A DNA stretch of 64,000 bases from GWB2-37-7 sp942492835 (GCA_942492835.1 OW818645.1:1736001-1800000); one strand, 5' to 3'; positions 33,225-42,479 are shown, counted from the first letter of the stretch. Numbers and translations are program-made. Notes: a model not told the origin generated them from the sequence alone.

Positions 33225-33306
33225 TGTTAAGTTTAAAAGCTTAACAGCTAGTAGTGTTTAGTTCACGCACTTAACACCCCTAGTGTTTAGTTCACGTACT
33301 TAACAC
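33225..33306. repeat. tandem palindromic repeats, probable operator array
   Basis: Two copies of a 24-bp imperfect palindrome (33254-33277 and 33283-33306) are nearly identical over a 29-bp period; each reads GTGTTTAGTTCAC-G/T-ACTTAACAC in outline. A third related palindrome, TGTTAAG-8 nt-CTTAACA (33225-33246), lies just before. They sit between the divergent GNAT and SatD-like genes, about 65-145 nt ahead of the latter. With only three units and no spacers they are not a CRISPR. Confidence 0.6.
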
Positions 33307-33371
33307 TGCATAGAATTTAGACATTACTTTTCTAATTTCAACCATCTATTATTTAATAGCGAGGTGTTATT

Positions 33372-33752
33372 ATGGAATATCTTACTATGGTGTGCGATAT
33401 AAAAAAGTCACGTGACATAAAAGATAGAGAAGAATTACAACATAGAATAATTGAAATGCTAAAAGAAGCAAATATTGAATATAATAAACTTATTGTATCT
33501 TCATTTTTAATAACACTTGGAGATGAGTGGCAAGGCTTACTAAGATATCCTTCATCATACGAAACAATAATTGACTTCTTCAATAATAGGTTAAAAGAGA
33601 TAGAATTTTATTGTGGTATGGGCATCGGTGATATCACTATCCATGATTTTGAATTAACAGTAAATCAACTTGATGGGCCATCATTTCACAAGGCTAGGAA
33701 TGCTCTGTCTCTTGCCAAACAGTTTAATTATTCTATAGTCTTAATCAAATAG
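33372..33752 (+). CDS. short SatD-family protein
   Basis: A 126-residue protein resembling the N-terminal two thirds of SatD: an acidic start (EYLTMVCDIKKSRDIKDRE), ITLGDEWQGLLRYP, YCGMGIGDI and QLDGPSFHKARNAL. The same blocks occur in the 285-residue SatD-like protein at 34530, but here the protein stops before the C-terminal helix-turn-helix-like part. GAGGTG precedes the ATG. Its last 25 nt overlap the end of the convergent DUF3307 gene. SatD takes part in a poorly understood locus in streptococci; the biochemical role is unknown. Confidence 0.8.
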   Translation: MEYLTMVCDIKKSRDIKDREELQHRIIEMLKEANIEYNKLIVSSFLITLGDEWQGLLRYPSSYETIIDFFNNRLKEIEFYCGMGIGDITIHDFELTVNQLDGPSFHKARNALSLAKQFNYSIVLIK

Positions 33753-34540
33753 GGAAATATATCTAAGTTCTTAATTATAGCTCCAATTATGATAGCGGCT
33801 ATAAAGCTTATGAAGTTCCCAATTATAAATATTTCTACAAAATAGTCGTCATTTAGCTTGCTTAAGCGTGCTACAGACTTAGCTGCAAGAACAAACCCAA
33901 TAACCTGTGACACCCCTAATATTATTGAGCATATTATAAATATACGTTCTAATATGCCAATAATAAATCCAGCTTTTAAGATTTCATTAGATTTACTAGT
34001 TCTGTCTTTGCTTATGTAATCAATAATCAAGGCTATAAACTTTCCTACCCCCCACAAGCCTATTACAAATAAGAATATAGCAATAAAAAGCTTATTCTGG
34101 TACGTTAGCTCTGTAGGAAATAGTCTAATAATATTGTCAAAAAAGCTATTTATGATTATAAGAGTTGCATGTTTTGGAGCATTGGCTTTTATAATATAAG
34201 AAGATATTAGTATCAGTAATAATCTGACAAGCTTGTCCATACAGAATATATATACTTCAGCTGTAGAATTTTTGGTTTTAGTTTTGATTAACATAACGAC
34301 TTCATCTATAACTGTATGTATGACAATATATGTTAACAAGATAAACACATTTGCTATCGATAATATATTAAGCAAGAAAATATAAGTTATTAAAGCATGA
34401 GCTGTAAGTATGTATGGATTAAACCTTATTCTATATTTAAATATTGTAAAAACTGACTTCTTCTTTGGTAGTTTCGAGCTTAGTATTAAATAGATTATAG
34501 AATAGGAAATAAGTAAGCCTAATAAAATATTATAGTCCAT
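33728..34540 (-). CDS. DUF3307-like membrane protein paired with SatD
   Basis: A 270-residue protein with about seven hydrophobic segments, starting LLGLLISYSIIYLILSSKLP and containing a His/Asp-rich inner stretch (YIVIHTVIDEVVMLIK). DUF3307 proteins are commonly encoded beside SatD, as here, where its start overlaps the SatD-like stop by 11 nt. Function is unknown. It probably forms a two-gene unit with the SatD-like gene. Confidence 0.75.
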   Translation of the reverse strand: MDYNILLGLLISYSIIYLILSSKLPKKKSVFTIFKYRIRFNPYILTAHALITYIFLLNILSIANVFILLTYIVIHTVIDEVVMLIKTKTKNSTAEVYIFCMDKLVRLLLILISSYIIKANAPKHATLIIINSFFDNIIRLFPTELTYQNKLFIAIFLFVIGLWGVGKFIALIIDYISKDRTSKSNEILKAGFIIGILERIFIICSIILGVSQVIGFVLAAKSVARLSKLNDDYFVEIFIIGNFISFIAAIIIGAIIKNLDIFPYLIKTIE

Positions 34541-35387
34541 TTTCCCTCCTTAACAGCTCACAATAATCCTTAATAAGTAATCTAACCATAGCATGATTGC
34601 GCTGTATAGTATAATACTCAGCGGTATTCAAGCTTTGACTTATAGAGCTTATAGACCTTATATTTTCATCTGCAATCTTCCGATAAGATCCTGCATTAAA
34701 ATACTGCTTATATATTTCCTTTTGCTTGACCGTCATCTTATCCTTTAAGATTTCATTATTTTCGATAGTCAGATTGATAATAGATCCAAGCGCATATAGC
34801 TTTAAATCATTGCCGTCATTTAATAAGAAGCTATCTTTCGAGTTTTTCTCCCAATTAGCTTCACTGGTTACAGCGACTTCAGAACTTTGTTTGTGAAGCT
34901 CAAATCCCTGTGTCTTATCTAACAAATTGTAAATAGCAAAGTCATCATGAACATTTTGAGTAAAATGCTTAAAAAATATCTTGCTGCTTTTGCTACATAT
35001 ATATGTTTGTCCACGACCATAGCGCGGTTTGTTTTTACTTATATTTATAGCTTCCCTAGCTGCTATAAAGCATGGTCCGTCCATCCTTCTTGTATCACTA
35101 TCAAGCTTGGTAGATATCTTGCCTATGCCAATGCCTGCATAAAACTTGACTCCTATTTGCCATAGCTCTTGCTGGAACAAATGAATAAAATCGTAAACCT
35201 TATCAGGATGACTAGTAATTAGCTGCCACTCATCTCCAACAGTAAAATTTATAGGAGCTGCTAAATACTGATTATAATCTTGATTAATTTGGTTAATAAT
35301 CCTGTCTAGCTGCTCTTGTATTTTTGACCTGTTTTCTAAACTGCGAGAGCTCACAATATCCATTGTAACTACTCCATAAAGTTCCAT
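34530..35387 (-). CDS. SatD-family protein with C-terminal helix-turn-helix-like region
   Basis: A 285-residue protein. The N-terminal ~150 residues have the SatD blocks (YGVVTMDIVSSRSLENRSK, FTVGDEWQLITS, FYAGIGIGKIS, RRMDGPCFIAAREAI). The C-terminal ~70 residues (MTVKQKEIYKQYFNAGSYRK, ISQSLNTAEYYTIQRN) look like a sigma-70 region 4/LuxR-type helix-turn-helix. The GDEW and G-I-G-I-G pattern resembles a degenerate nucleotide-cyclase-like fold, which is inference. GGAGAA precedes the ATG. It is coupled to the DUF3307 gene. Confidence 0.82.
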   Translation of the reverse strand: MELYGVVTMDIVSSRSLENRSKIQEQLDRIINQINQDYNQYLAAPINFTVGDEWQLITSHPDKVYDFIHLFQQELWQIGVKFYAGIGIGKISTKLDSDTRRMDGPCFIAAREAINISKNKPRYGRGQTYICSKSSKIFFKHFTQNVHDDFAIYNLLDKTQGFELHKQSSEVAVTSEANWEKNSKDSFLLNDGNDLKLYALGSIINLTIENNEILKDKMTVKQKEIYKQYFNAGSYRKIADENIRSISSISQSLNTAEYYTIQRNHAMVRLLIKDYCELLRRENGL

Positions 35388-35535
35388 ACAAGTTCTCCTT
35401 ATTTCACTTCAAAATCATTTCAGCTTCAAGTGAATATTAATTTACTAATAATAGATATTATACTAAATTATGCACTATATTCACAGTATAACATAGGTCA
35501 AAAATCAAATAAACTAATCATGCATATAATGAAAC

Positions 35536-35563
35536 AAGGGCAGACACATGAGTCTGCCCCTAC
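35536..35563. terminator. GC-rich hairpin downstream of the Spo0E-like gene
   Basis: AGGGCAGAC-6 nt-GTCTGCCCC near-perfect stem in an A/T-rich stretch. It resembles the short palindromes scattered in many clostridial genomes and could terminate the minus-strand gene at 35591. The T-run is weak. Nothing else is seen in 35388-35590. Confidence 0.45.
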
Positions 35564-35590
35564 ATACATGATTATTGCATTAATTTTTGA

Positions 35591-35773
35591 TTATGATTTC
35601 AAAGCTAATTCTAATGAAATATAATAATGAATCAAGATGTCTAATTTTTGATTCAGTTCTGACTCTTCTCTGCTCTTATGATTTTCTTCCAAATCGGTTA
35701 GCTTGATTAGCTTTTTCCTAGTTTTACTTATTATCATTTTTAGCTCTGGCATATCATCGTAATTTTCTAGCAC
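35591..35773 (-). CDS. Spo0E-like aspartyl-phosphate phosphatase
   Basis: A 60-residue helical protein with the Spo0E signature: a first helix (LKMIISKTRKKLIKLTDLEE) and a second containing ELNQKLDILIHYY, equivalent to SQELD. Spo0E proteins dephosphorylate Spo0A~P and delay sporulation. It starts at GTG behind AAGGGGATG. It stands alone downstream of the chemotaxis operon. Confidence 0.85.
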   Translation of the reverse strand: MLENYDDMPELKMIISKTRKKLIKLTDLEENHKSREESELNQKLDILIHYYISLELALKS

Positions 35774-35859
35774 GTTGTCATCCCCTTGTAAAATTTAGGT
35801 AACTATATGCTATTATTAACGATTATTATATTGTTTAAACAATTTGATAACATAATTAC

Positions 35860-36897
35860 TTAGTTTGATTTATTTAATAGCATAGAAAATATCATTTCAG
35901 CTATATTATCCAACGAAGCTTGTCTTTCTACCGCTCCGATATTAAAAGCAACCTTTGGCATACCATAAACTACAGAAGACTTTTCATCCTGTCCTATGGT
36001 TCTAGCACCATTTTTTTTCATTAAAAGGAGCCCTTTTGCTCCATCATAACCCATACCTGTTAGGATTACTCCAATAGCATTATTGCCTGCTTCTTTTGCT
36101 ACCGATTCAAAAAGTATATCCACCGAAGGGCAATGTCCGTTTACTTTATCACCCTCAAAACATTCGACTCTATATTTATCGTTAATCCTTTTGATTTTCA
36201 TATGTTGATCTCCAGGGGATATCAGTATACGCCCCGGTTCTACATAATCTCCTGTCTTTGCCTCTTTAACATCAAAATTAGTTGAAATGTTAAGTCTTTC
36301 AGCAAACATATTGGAGAAAACAGGAGGTATATGCTGTACAATAACAATTCCAGGTATATTTCCAGGTAATGATTTAAGAATATTAGCTATAGCTTCTGTA
36401 CCACCAGTTGAAGCTCCTATTGCAATTATTTTCCTTGTATTGTTATAAGAATTTCTATCAATTTTACCTATGATATTCTCTGTATTCAAGCGTAGTACCT
36501 TAGCGTAACAAGCAGTTTTAATTTTAACTATTAGCTCATTAATGAAGTATTCAACGCTCTTTACCGATTTAATATCAGGCTTAGCTACAAAATCAACTGC
36601 ACCCACGTTAATTGCATCAAATACTACTTTACTAACCATACTTACTACAATAACGGGTAATGGATATTGGGGCATAAGCCTTCTTATAAATTCGATACCA
36701 TTCATTTTGGGCATTTCTACGTCACAGGTCATTACATCAGGCTCATATTCTATAATTTTATCTCTTGCATCAAAAGGGTCAACAGCTGTAGCTACAACTT
36801 CTATATTAGGATCAGAGGAAATACCTCTTGATATTACTTCTCTAAATACAACACTGTCGTCTACTACCAACACTCTTATCCTTTTTTTATGTTTCAC
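35860..36897 (-). CDS. cheB: chemotaxis response regulator protein-glutamate methylesterase
   Basis: A 345-residue CheB that removes methyl groups from, and deamidates, chemoreceptors. Receiver domain residues ~8-125 with the acidic pair (LVVDDSVVF), phospho-Asp in DVMTCDVEMPKMNG and the Lys in DFVAKP. Methylesterase domain ~155-340 with the Ser-His-Asp triad (AIGASTGGTEA; VIVQHIPPVFS; VILTGMGYDGAKG). Start GTG, with GAGGTGG upstream. Last gene of the che operon. Confidence 0.97.
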   Translation of the reverse strand: MKHKKRIRVLVVDDSVVFREVISRGISSDPNIEVVATAVDPFDARDKIIEYEPDVMTCDVEMPKMNGIEFIRRLMPQYPLPVIVVSMVSKVVFDAINVGAVDFVAKPDIKSVKSVEYFINELIVKIKTACYAKVLRLNTENIIGKIDRNSYNNTRKIIAIGASTGGTEAIANILKSLPGNIPGIVIVQHIPPVFSNMFAERLNISTNFDVKEAKTGDYVEPGRILISPGDQHMKIKRINDKYRVECFEGDKVNGHCPSVDILFESVAKEAGNNAIGVILTGMGYDGAKGLLLMKKNGARTIGQDEKSSVVYGMPKVAFNIGAVERQASLDNIAEMIFSMLLNKSN

Positions 36898-36939
36898 TAT
36901 GCCACCTCATAATACGCGTTTTTTTATGTTTCACATTCT

Positions 36940-37755
36940 CTATACCTTCCTGTAAACCGCAGGCATAATGTACTTATATCTTGTCTCTTCACGATTAAGA
37001 GATTCTGAATGTCCAATAAATAGATAACCTCCATATTCCATTAAGTCATAAAATTTATTAACAAGTTTCAGTTTTGTTTGTGCATCGAAATAAATCATTA
37101 CATTTCTGCAGAATATCACATGAAACTTCCGTTTGAAAGAAAAGGTTTCATCCATTAGATTAAGTTTTCTATATAACACTTCATTTCTTATTCTATCCAT
37201 AATGACAGAATTCTCACAATCTAATTTTTTACAATAATTTAATCTCCAATATGAAGGGAGGGTGGCGATCCCATCATTGCTATATATTCCTTTTATGGCT
37301 TTCCCAAGTACTTTACTTGAAATATCAGTAGCCAGCACTTTTGAATCCCACCTCATTTTTTCTTTACCAAAGAATTCATCTATAATCATTGCTAGAGTAT
37401 ACGGCTCTTCGCCAGAGGAACATCCTGCGCTCCATATTCTCAAATCCTTATCCTTCACCATACCTGTAAGATAGGGAAGTACTATATCTCTGAAATAGAA
37501 AAAGTGGTCAGCCTCTCTCATAAAGAAAGTATGATTTGTAGTTATTCTATTTATCAAGGTGGCTACTGCTTCACCCGATTTATCTGAAAGAATATACTTA
37601 TAGTATTCAGAGAAGTTTTTGAAGTTATTTTGAATAAGCACATTGTGAAGCCTTCCTATTACAAGATTCTGTTTCTCTTCTTTTAGACAAATACCATAAT
37701 TTGCTTTAATAAATTCTGCCAACTGGCTAAATTCTTTGTTTGTGATTGTAAACAA
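36940..37755 (-). CDS. cheR: chemotaxis protein methyltransferase
   Basis: A 271-residue SAM-dependent enzyme that methylates receptor glutamates. N-terminal helical CheR_N, ITTNHTFFMREADHF, the SAM motif WSAGCSSGEEPYTLAMI, and VIFCRNVMIYFD. Start TTG behind GCAGGTG. It lies between the receptor and cheB genes. A stem-loop in the gap to the receptor gene (37778-37804) has only four T residues and may attenuate rather than stop transcription. Confidence 0.96.
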   Translation of the reverse strand: MFTITNKEFSQLAEFIKANYGICLKEEKQNLVIGRLHNVLIQNNFKNFSEYYKYILSDKSGEAVATLINRITTNHTFFMREADHFFYFRDIVLPYLTGMVKDKDLRIWSAGCSSGEEPYTLAMIIDEFFGKEKMRWDSKVLATDISSKVLGKAIKGIYSNDGIATLPSYWRLNYCKKLDCENSVIMDRIRNEVLYRKLNLMDETFSFKRKFHVIFCRNVMIYFDAQTKLKLVNKFYDLMEYGGYLFIGHSESLNREETRYKYIMPAVYRKV

Positions 37756-37814
37756 AGACTACACCTGCCTTTCAAAAGAGTGAGTGAGCCTTTAAGCTCA
37801 CTCTAAATATAACT

Positions 37815-39653
37815 TTAATATTTGCCGAATTCCTTATCACTCAACGCAATCTTTGTTTTGGTACTGGCTCCCTCGTTATAGTTTCCTTCCATATTCCCTG
37901 AATACATTTTCTTTTTTGGTAACATATCTTCAAGCATTTTTAAAACATCTGGACTTATATCATCTAACTTGCTATAGACATTAGTACCTTTTTTAAGTTT
38001 TACTTTTTTAACCATTTCTTTTAAGAGAGTTGCCTGGCTTGTAAGCTCTTCACTTGCAGCCGCACCTTCTTCTGAAGTTGCAGAGTTGGTTTGTATAACC
38101 TCTGATATCTGCATAATCCCCTGATTTACCTGTTCAATACCCAACGCCTGTTCGTTGGAAGCAATAGCGATTTCATTTAATATTATTGAAACATCCGCTA
38201 CGTCCTCAACAATCTTATTCAAAGCTTGAGCAGTTTCGTTAGCTAACTTAGTACCACCTTCAACCTTTTTAATTGAGCCTTCAATCATATCAGTAGTTTC
38301 CTTGGCAGCATTCGCAGAACGGGCAGCTAGATTTCTAACTTCCTCTGACACCACTGCAAATCCCTTTCCATGTTGTCCAGCCCTTGCCGCCTCAACAGCT
38401 GCGTTTAGAGCAAGAATATTAGTCTGGAATGCAATCTCATCTATAACTTTAATAATTTTTGAAATATTGTTTGAAGATACATTGATTTCATCCATTGCTT
38501 TGAGCATCTCTTTCATCTGATTATTTCCCTGGATAGCATTTTTTTTGGTCTTTTCTGCCATCGCATTAGCATTGCTAGCATTTTCAGCGTTTTGTTTTGT
38601 CTGTGAAGAAATCTCTTCAAGTGAGGCAGTCAACTGTTCGATAGCACTTGCCTGTTCTGTAGCTCCTTGTGAAAGAGCAATACTTGAATCAGATATCTGT
38701 TTTGAACCATCTGCTACCTGCTCAGAAGCAGAAGTGATTTCAGAGAAAACTGTATTTAATTGTTCTACCACTTCAGACAACTTGTTTCCTAGCATATCTT
38801 TCTCTGATTTGACATTAACTTCTACTGTAAGATCTCCAGAAGCTATTCTTTCAGCCACCAAAGACTGACCCTTTATATTTGCTATCATTCTGCTAAGGGA
38901 GCTAGCAAGATTGCCAACTTCATCTTTATTTTTTACTTCAACATTTACAGCTATATCCCCTAAAGCAAGTTTATCAGCAACTTTGATCATGGCATTTATT
39001 GGTTTGCTTATACTGTGCGCTACAAATATACCAAGTAAAATTGAAATTATTATGCACGCAACTATTATTCCAATCATTGTGTCTGTAGCTAAACTTGCTA
39101 TGGCTGTATTTTGTTCAGATTTTTGTTTTGCTCCCTTTATGTTAAGTTCAAGCAGCCTGTCAATTGGATCCTTTATATTCTGTGCGATTACTTTACCTTC
39201 CCCTTGTATAGAGCTATATGCCTCATCAGATTTGCCTGTTTTAATAAACTCAGTAAGCTTGTCTGCATAAGATTCATATGCTAAAATTCCAGAGTTCAAG
39301 CTTTGTATTAATTTTTCGTCTTCATCATCTTGAACTGACTTGGAGTATTCTTCTAGTTTATCCTTCATAACAGTTAAGTCTTCTTCAATTTTTTTTATAT
39401 ACTGCTCGGTATTGGCATTAATTCCCTCAATCAGCATATTTCTCATATTAACTCTAGTTCCATCAAATGCCTCATTCAAATTGTCAATTTGCACCATTGG
39501 AACAGTGTTCAGCTCATACATCTCTGTGTCAGCTTTATCTATTCTATTTATATTTATAATTCCTGTCACACCTACTATGCCAGACATAATTGCAACTAAA
39601 CAAAAGCATATTATTAATTTTGTAGCTATTTTTAAATTATAAAATAATTGCAT
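37815..39653 (-). CDS. methyl-accepting chemotaxis protein
   Basis: A 612-residue chemoreceptor. Membrane helix ~10-32, a ~155-residue extracytoplasmic four-helix-bundle sensor, membrane helix ~190-212, HAMP ~213-265, and a long signalling coiled coil with the conserved hairpin tip (VIDEIAFQTNILALNAAVEA, then GFAVVSEEVRNLA). Methylation-type Glu/Gln pairs are present. The C-terminal ~60 residues after the coiled coil are polar and lack a recognised pentapeptide. Ligand unknown. AAAGGGGAG precedes the ATG. Encoded inside the che operon, so likely its main receptor. Confidence 0.96.
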   Translation of the reverse strand: MQLFYNLKIATKLIICFCLVAIMSGIVGVTGIININRIDKADTEMYELNTVPMVQIDNLNEAFDGTRVNMRNMLIEGINANTEQYIKKIEEDLTVMKDKLEEYSKSVQDDEDEKLIQSLNSGILAYESYADKLTEFIKTGKSDEAYSSIQGEGKVIAQNIKDPIDRLLELNIKGAKQKSEQNTAIASLATDTMIGIIVACIIISILLGIFVAHSISKPINAMIKVADKLALGDIAVNVEVKNKDEVGNLASSLSRMIANIKGQSLVAERIASGDLTVEVNVKSEKDMLGNKLSEVVEQLNTVFSEITSASEQVADGSKQISDSSIALSQGATEQASAIEQLTASLEEISSQTKQNAENASNANAMAEKTKKNAIQGNNQMKEMLKAMDEINVSSNNISKIIKVIDEIAFQTNILALNAAVEAARAGQHGKGFAVVSEEVRNLAARSANAAKETTDMIEGSIKKVEGGTKLANETAQALNKIVEDVADVSIILNEIAIASNEQALGIEQVNQGIMQISEVIQTNSATSEEGAAASEELTSQATLLKEMVKKVKLKKGTNVYSKLDDISPDVLKMLEDMLPKKKMYSGNMEGNYNEGASTKTKIALSDKEFGKY

Positions 39654-39688
39654 ATTTAACTCCCCTTTATATATAAATTATGTTAATT

Positions 39689-40183
39689 TTACAGTGCCTC
39701 ATTTAGGTATTGCAGTTCATCATCTGTAAGAAGCTTTTCACAGTCGAGAAGCAGCTTCACATCATTTCCTACTTTTCCAATATTTTTTATATATCTATTG
39801 TTAATACCTCTGTTCATTTGTGGCGGTTCAACTATGTCCTGTTCTGGAATTGTTAGTACCTCTGAAACACCATCCACAATAAGTCCTATTGATATATCTT
39901 TAATATCAACTACAATTACGCAGGTTCTATCATTATACTCTCTTGGTTCTTTTTTAAAGCGAAGTCTGACGTCCATTAAAGGGATTAGCTTGCCTCTCAG
40001 ATTAATTATCCCCCTTACATATTCTGGTAGCTCTGGTATTTCTGTAATAGTTTGAATTCCTATGATTTCAGTGACATATATGATTTCTATTCCATAGCTT
40101 TCTTTCCCCAGTGAAAAAGTCAAAAATCTGCCTTTTTGAGTGTCTTCCTCAATTTCAATGTAGTTTTCAAAAATATCCGACAT
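39689..40183 (-). CDS. cheW: chemotaxis coupling protein
   Basis: A 164-residue CheW that links the receptor to CheA. Typical blocks: GRFLTFSLGKESYGIEIIYV, ELPEYVRGIINLRGKLIPLM, and VIVDGVSEVLTIPEQDI. AAAGGGGATG precedes the ATG. It lies between cheA and the receptor gene. Confidence 0.96.
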   Translation of the reverse strand: MSDIFENYIEIEEDTQKGRFLTFSLGKESYGIEIIYVTEIIGIQTITEIPELPEYVRGIINLRGKLIPLMDVRLRFKKEPREYNDRTCVIVVDIKDISIGLIVDGVSEVLTIPEQDIVEPPQMNRGINNRYIKNIGKVGNDVKLLLDCEKLLTDDELQYLNEAL

Positions 40184-40236
40184 ACTTTCATCCCCTTTCT
40201 TTCAAACAATTATTTATTTAATCTCACATATTTCTC

Positions 40237-42261
40237 TTACAAATTAAACAATCCTGTAGGATCAAGAATCAGACTGATGCTACCATCTCCAAGCAGAGTG
40301 CAACCTGCAAGCCCCTTTATTTGTCTGAAGTTTCGGATATAATCAGGCAATGCCTTTACTACTACCTGCTGTTTACCCAAAAGTTCATCAACAAAGATGC
40401 AAAGAGTTTTGTCATCCTGTTCAACCATAACGATGATTCCATCAACAAAGTTAGTAATTTGGGTCTTTATCTTATATACCTCATGCAGTTTCATTATTGG
40501 ATAACACTGACCTCGTACCATAATCATTTCATTGCCGTCAGGATCAGCGATAACGTCATCCTCTTTTGGTCTGAAAGACTCCTTAATGGCGACGATAGGC
40601 ATAGTATAACGTGAGTTTCCTACCTTTAAATTCATTCCATCTATAATTGCCAGAGTCAGAGGAATCTTCAAGGTGACTTTTGTTCCTTTCCCTAGAATGC
40701 TGTCTACCGAAACTGAACCGCCGACAGTCTCTATGTTCTTCATAACCACATCCATACCGACACCTCTGCCAGAAAATTCTGTGATGCTGTCTTTTGTTGA
40801 GAATCCTGGAAAAAATACGAGATTAAAGATTTCCTTATCAGACATATCATTTTCAGATTTATAGAGCAACCCATTCTCTCTTGCCTTCTCTAAAATCTTC
40901 TCCTTGTCTAATCCCTTACCATCATCTTTTACAATAATTAATACATCACTTCCAGAATTTTTGGCTTCCAGAGTAATAGTTGATATTCTAGGCTTGCCCT
41001 TTTCCTGTCTTTCTTCTTGTAATTCAATTCCATGATCAATAGCATTACGTACAAGATGCATAAGAGGATCTGATATATGCTCAATAATGTTTTTATCAAC
41101 TTCGGTCTCTTCTCCTATAATTTCAAGCTGCACTTCCTTATCCAACTTCTTACTCATATCCCTTACTATCCGATGCATTTTTATAAAGGTGGTAGAGAGG
41201 GGAACCATACGTATTGCCATTACTATATCCTGAATTTCACTGGTAATTTTGTTTAACTGCCTTGAAGCCTTATGAAAACTGTTTAGCTCCAGTCCTATTA
41301 AATCAGGATTCTGTATAACCATATCCTCTGCAATTACCATTTCTCCTACTAAATCCATTAGCTTATCCAGCTTGGATACGTTAACACTTATAATACTCTG
41401 AGGGGCTCCAGAAAATGAAGTTTCTTTAGCTTCATGCTGTTTTAGTACCTCACTCGGACTTTCTGGAGCTATAACTTCTTCTATAGAAGCTATCATAGGC
41501 TCATCGTTTTCCAGCTGTACTAATTCTAAATCCTTAAGAAATATGGTCTGCATGAAAAATTTATGCATTTCTTCATAGACATAATCTGCTTTTATATATA
41601 TCGTAAACCCTTCACACCTTATGACATTTACGCTATCCTCATTGTAAATTATATCTTCTGGTATATATGAAATTTCATCAGTTATTTCCTTAAGATTATT
41701 TATAACAGTATAAGCACGTATATTCTCCATTTGACAGCCTTCCTCAAAATATATAACTGCCTTATATGAATGGAGGTGGCTGGAAGTTGGAGACTTATTT
41801 TCACTTATACTTTCCTGCTGTTTAGTTGTATCAGCTGGACTATTATTATTATCCTGCTTTAAAATAGATAAATAATCTTTTATTTTTCCTATTAACTCAG
41901 ATGCTTCTCCATCTGCATTGCTGCTACCCTTTATCTTCTCCAGCTCAACCTTTATAAAATCAATGCCTTCTAAAATTAAATCGAAAAGAATAGAATAGTC
42001 CACTCTATGCGGTTTTTCTTCCCGAAGAAAATAGAATAAATCTTCAATAGAGTGAGCGAAGATTGATATATTATCAAATAACATCATGGCAGATGAACCC
42101 TTTATGGTATGCATGATTCTAAATACTTCATTTATATTGTCTTGTGAATAATGATTTGATTTTTCGCTGATTAATATAGATTGTTCAAGTTGCTCAATAA
42201 GCTGTGAAGTCTCAAATATGAACATATCAAGTATTGGATCACTCGTAAATTGACCTGTAAT
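40237..42261 (-). CDS. cheA: chemotaxis histidine kinase, probable ATT start
   Basis: A 674-residue CheA in the standard order: P1 Hpt with phospho-His (MHTIKGSSAMM), P2 CheY-binding-like domain ~165-260, P3 dimerisation (SVNVSKLDKLMDLVGEMVIA), P4 kinase (LMHLVRNAIDHGIELQEER; DDGKGLDK; GRGVGMDVV) and P5 CheW-like. The first ATG (42225) has no ribosome binding site and would cut conserved N-terminal residues (SDPILDMFIFE). Upstream in frame, an ATT at 42261 lies 6 nt after AAGGGGGG, and no ATG, GTG or TTG is available. Initiation at ATT is therefore inferred. First gene of the che operon, under a c-di-GMP riboswitch. No cheY, cheC or cheD is present here. Confidence 0.95.
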   Translation of the reverse strand: MTGQFTSDPILDMFIFETSQLIEQLEQSILISEKSNHYSQDNINEVFRIMHTIKGSSAMMLFDNISIFAHSIEDLFYFLREEKPHRVDYSILFDLILEGIDFIKVELEKIKGSSNADGEASELIGKIKDYLSILKQDNNNSPADTTKQQESISENKSPTSSHLHSYKAVIYFEEGCQMENIRAYTVINNLKEITDEISYIPEDIIYNEDSVNVIRCEGFTIYIKADYVYEEMHKFFMQTIFLKDLELVQLENDEPMIASIEEVIAPESPSEVLKQHEAKETSFSGAPQSIISVNVSKLDKLMDLVGEMVIAEDMVIQNPDLIGLELNSFHKASRQLNKITSEIQDIVMAIRMVPLSTTFIKMHRIVRDMSKKLDKEVQLEIIGEETEVDKNIIEHISDPLMHLVRNAIDHGIELQEERQEKGKPRISTITLEAKNSGSDVLIIVKDDGKGLDKEKILEKARENGLLYKSENDMSDKEIFNLVFFPGFSTKDSITEFSGRGVGMDVVMKNIETVGGSVSVDSILGKGTKVTLKIPLTLAIIDGMNLKVGNSRYTMPIVAIKESFRPKEDDVIADPDGNEMIMVRGQCYPIMKLHEVYKIKTQITNFVDGIIVMVEQDDKTLCIFVDELLGKQQVVVKALPDYIRNFRQIKGLAGCTLLGDGSISLILDPTGLFNL

Positions 42262-42298
42262 TTTAATCCCCCCTTATTTATCTTTAGCTTTGCTTAAA

Positions 42299-42332
42299 AC
42301 AAAAAGCAAGCGACATGTTGATCGCCTGCTTA
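42299..42332 (-). terminator. intrinsic terminator between c-di-GMP riboswitch and cheA
   Basis: Minus strand AAGCAGGCGA-loop-TCGCTTGCTT (one G-U pair) followed by TTTTTGTTTT, 30 nt ahead of the cheA ribosome binding site. It is placed to act as the expression platform of the riboswitch. Confidence 0.88.
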
Positions 42333-42404
42333 AAGATTTTAGGATGCAAAAATAGAAATGTAGTATTGCTTTATCTACACTTAAATCGTTACTCGTATAT
42401 CTAT

Positions 42405-42479
42405 TAGCAACTCAACCACCATGGCTTTATAAGCTTTAGGCTTGTAGCTTTGCGTCCTTGCCTTTTGACAAGTTTGCTA
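42405..42479 (-). promoter_or_regulatory. cyclic di-GMP-I (GEMM) riboswitch
   Basis: The minus strand contains the GEMM-I core: AAAGGCAAGGACGCAAAGC, then CCTAAAG and GCCATGGTGGTTGAG. The ends pair as P1 (TAGCAA with TTGCTA). The P1b hairpin is very short, as in some clostridial examples. It precedes a terminator and the cheA-cheW-mcp-cheR-cheB operon. Confidence 0.85.

Noticed and set aside
33225..33306. Tandem repeats as a CRISPR array
   Set aside because: Only two to three units, repeat and 'spacer' are one continuous 29-bp period, and there are no cas genes.
35536..35563. GC-rich palindrome as an insertion-sequence end
   Set aside because: No transposase, no second copy and no target duplication in the window.
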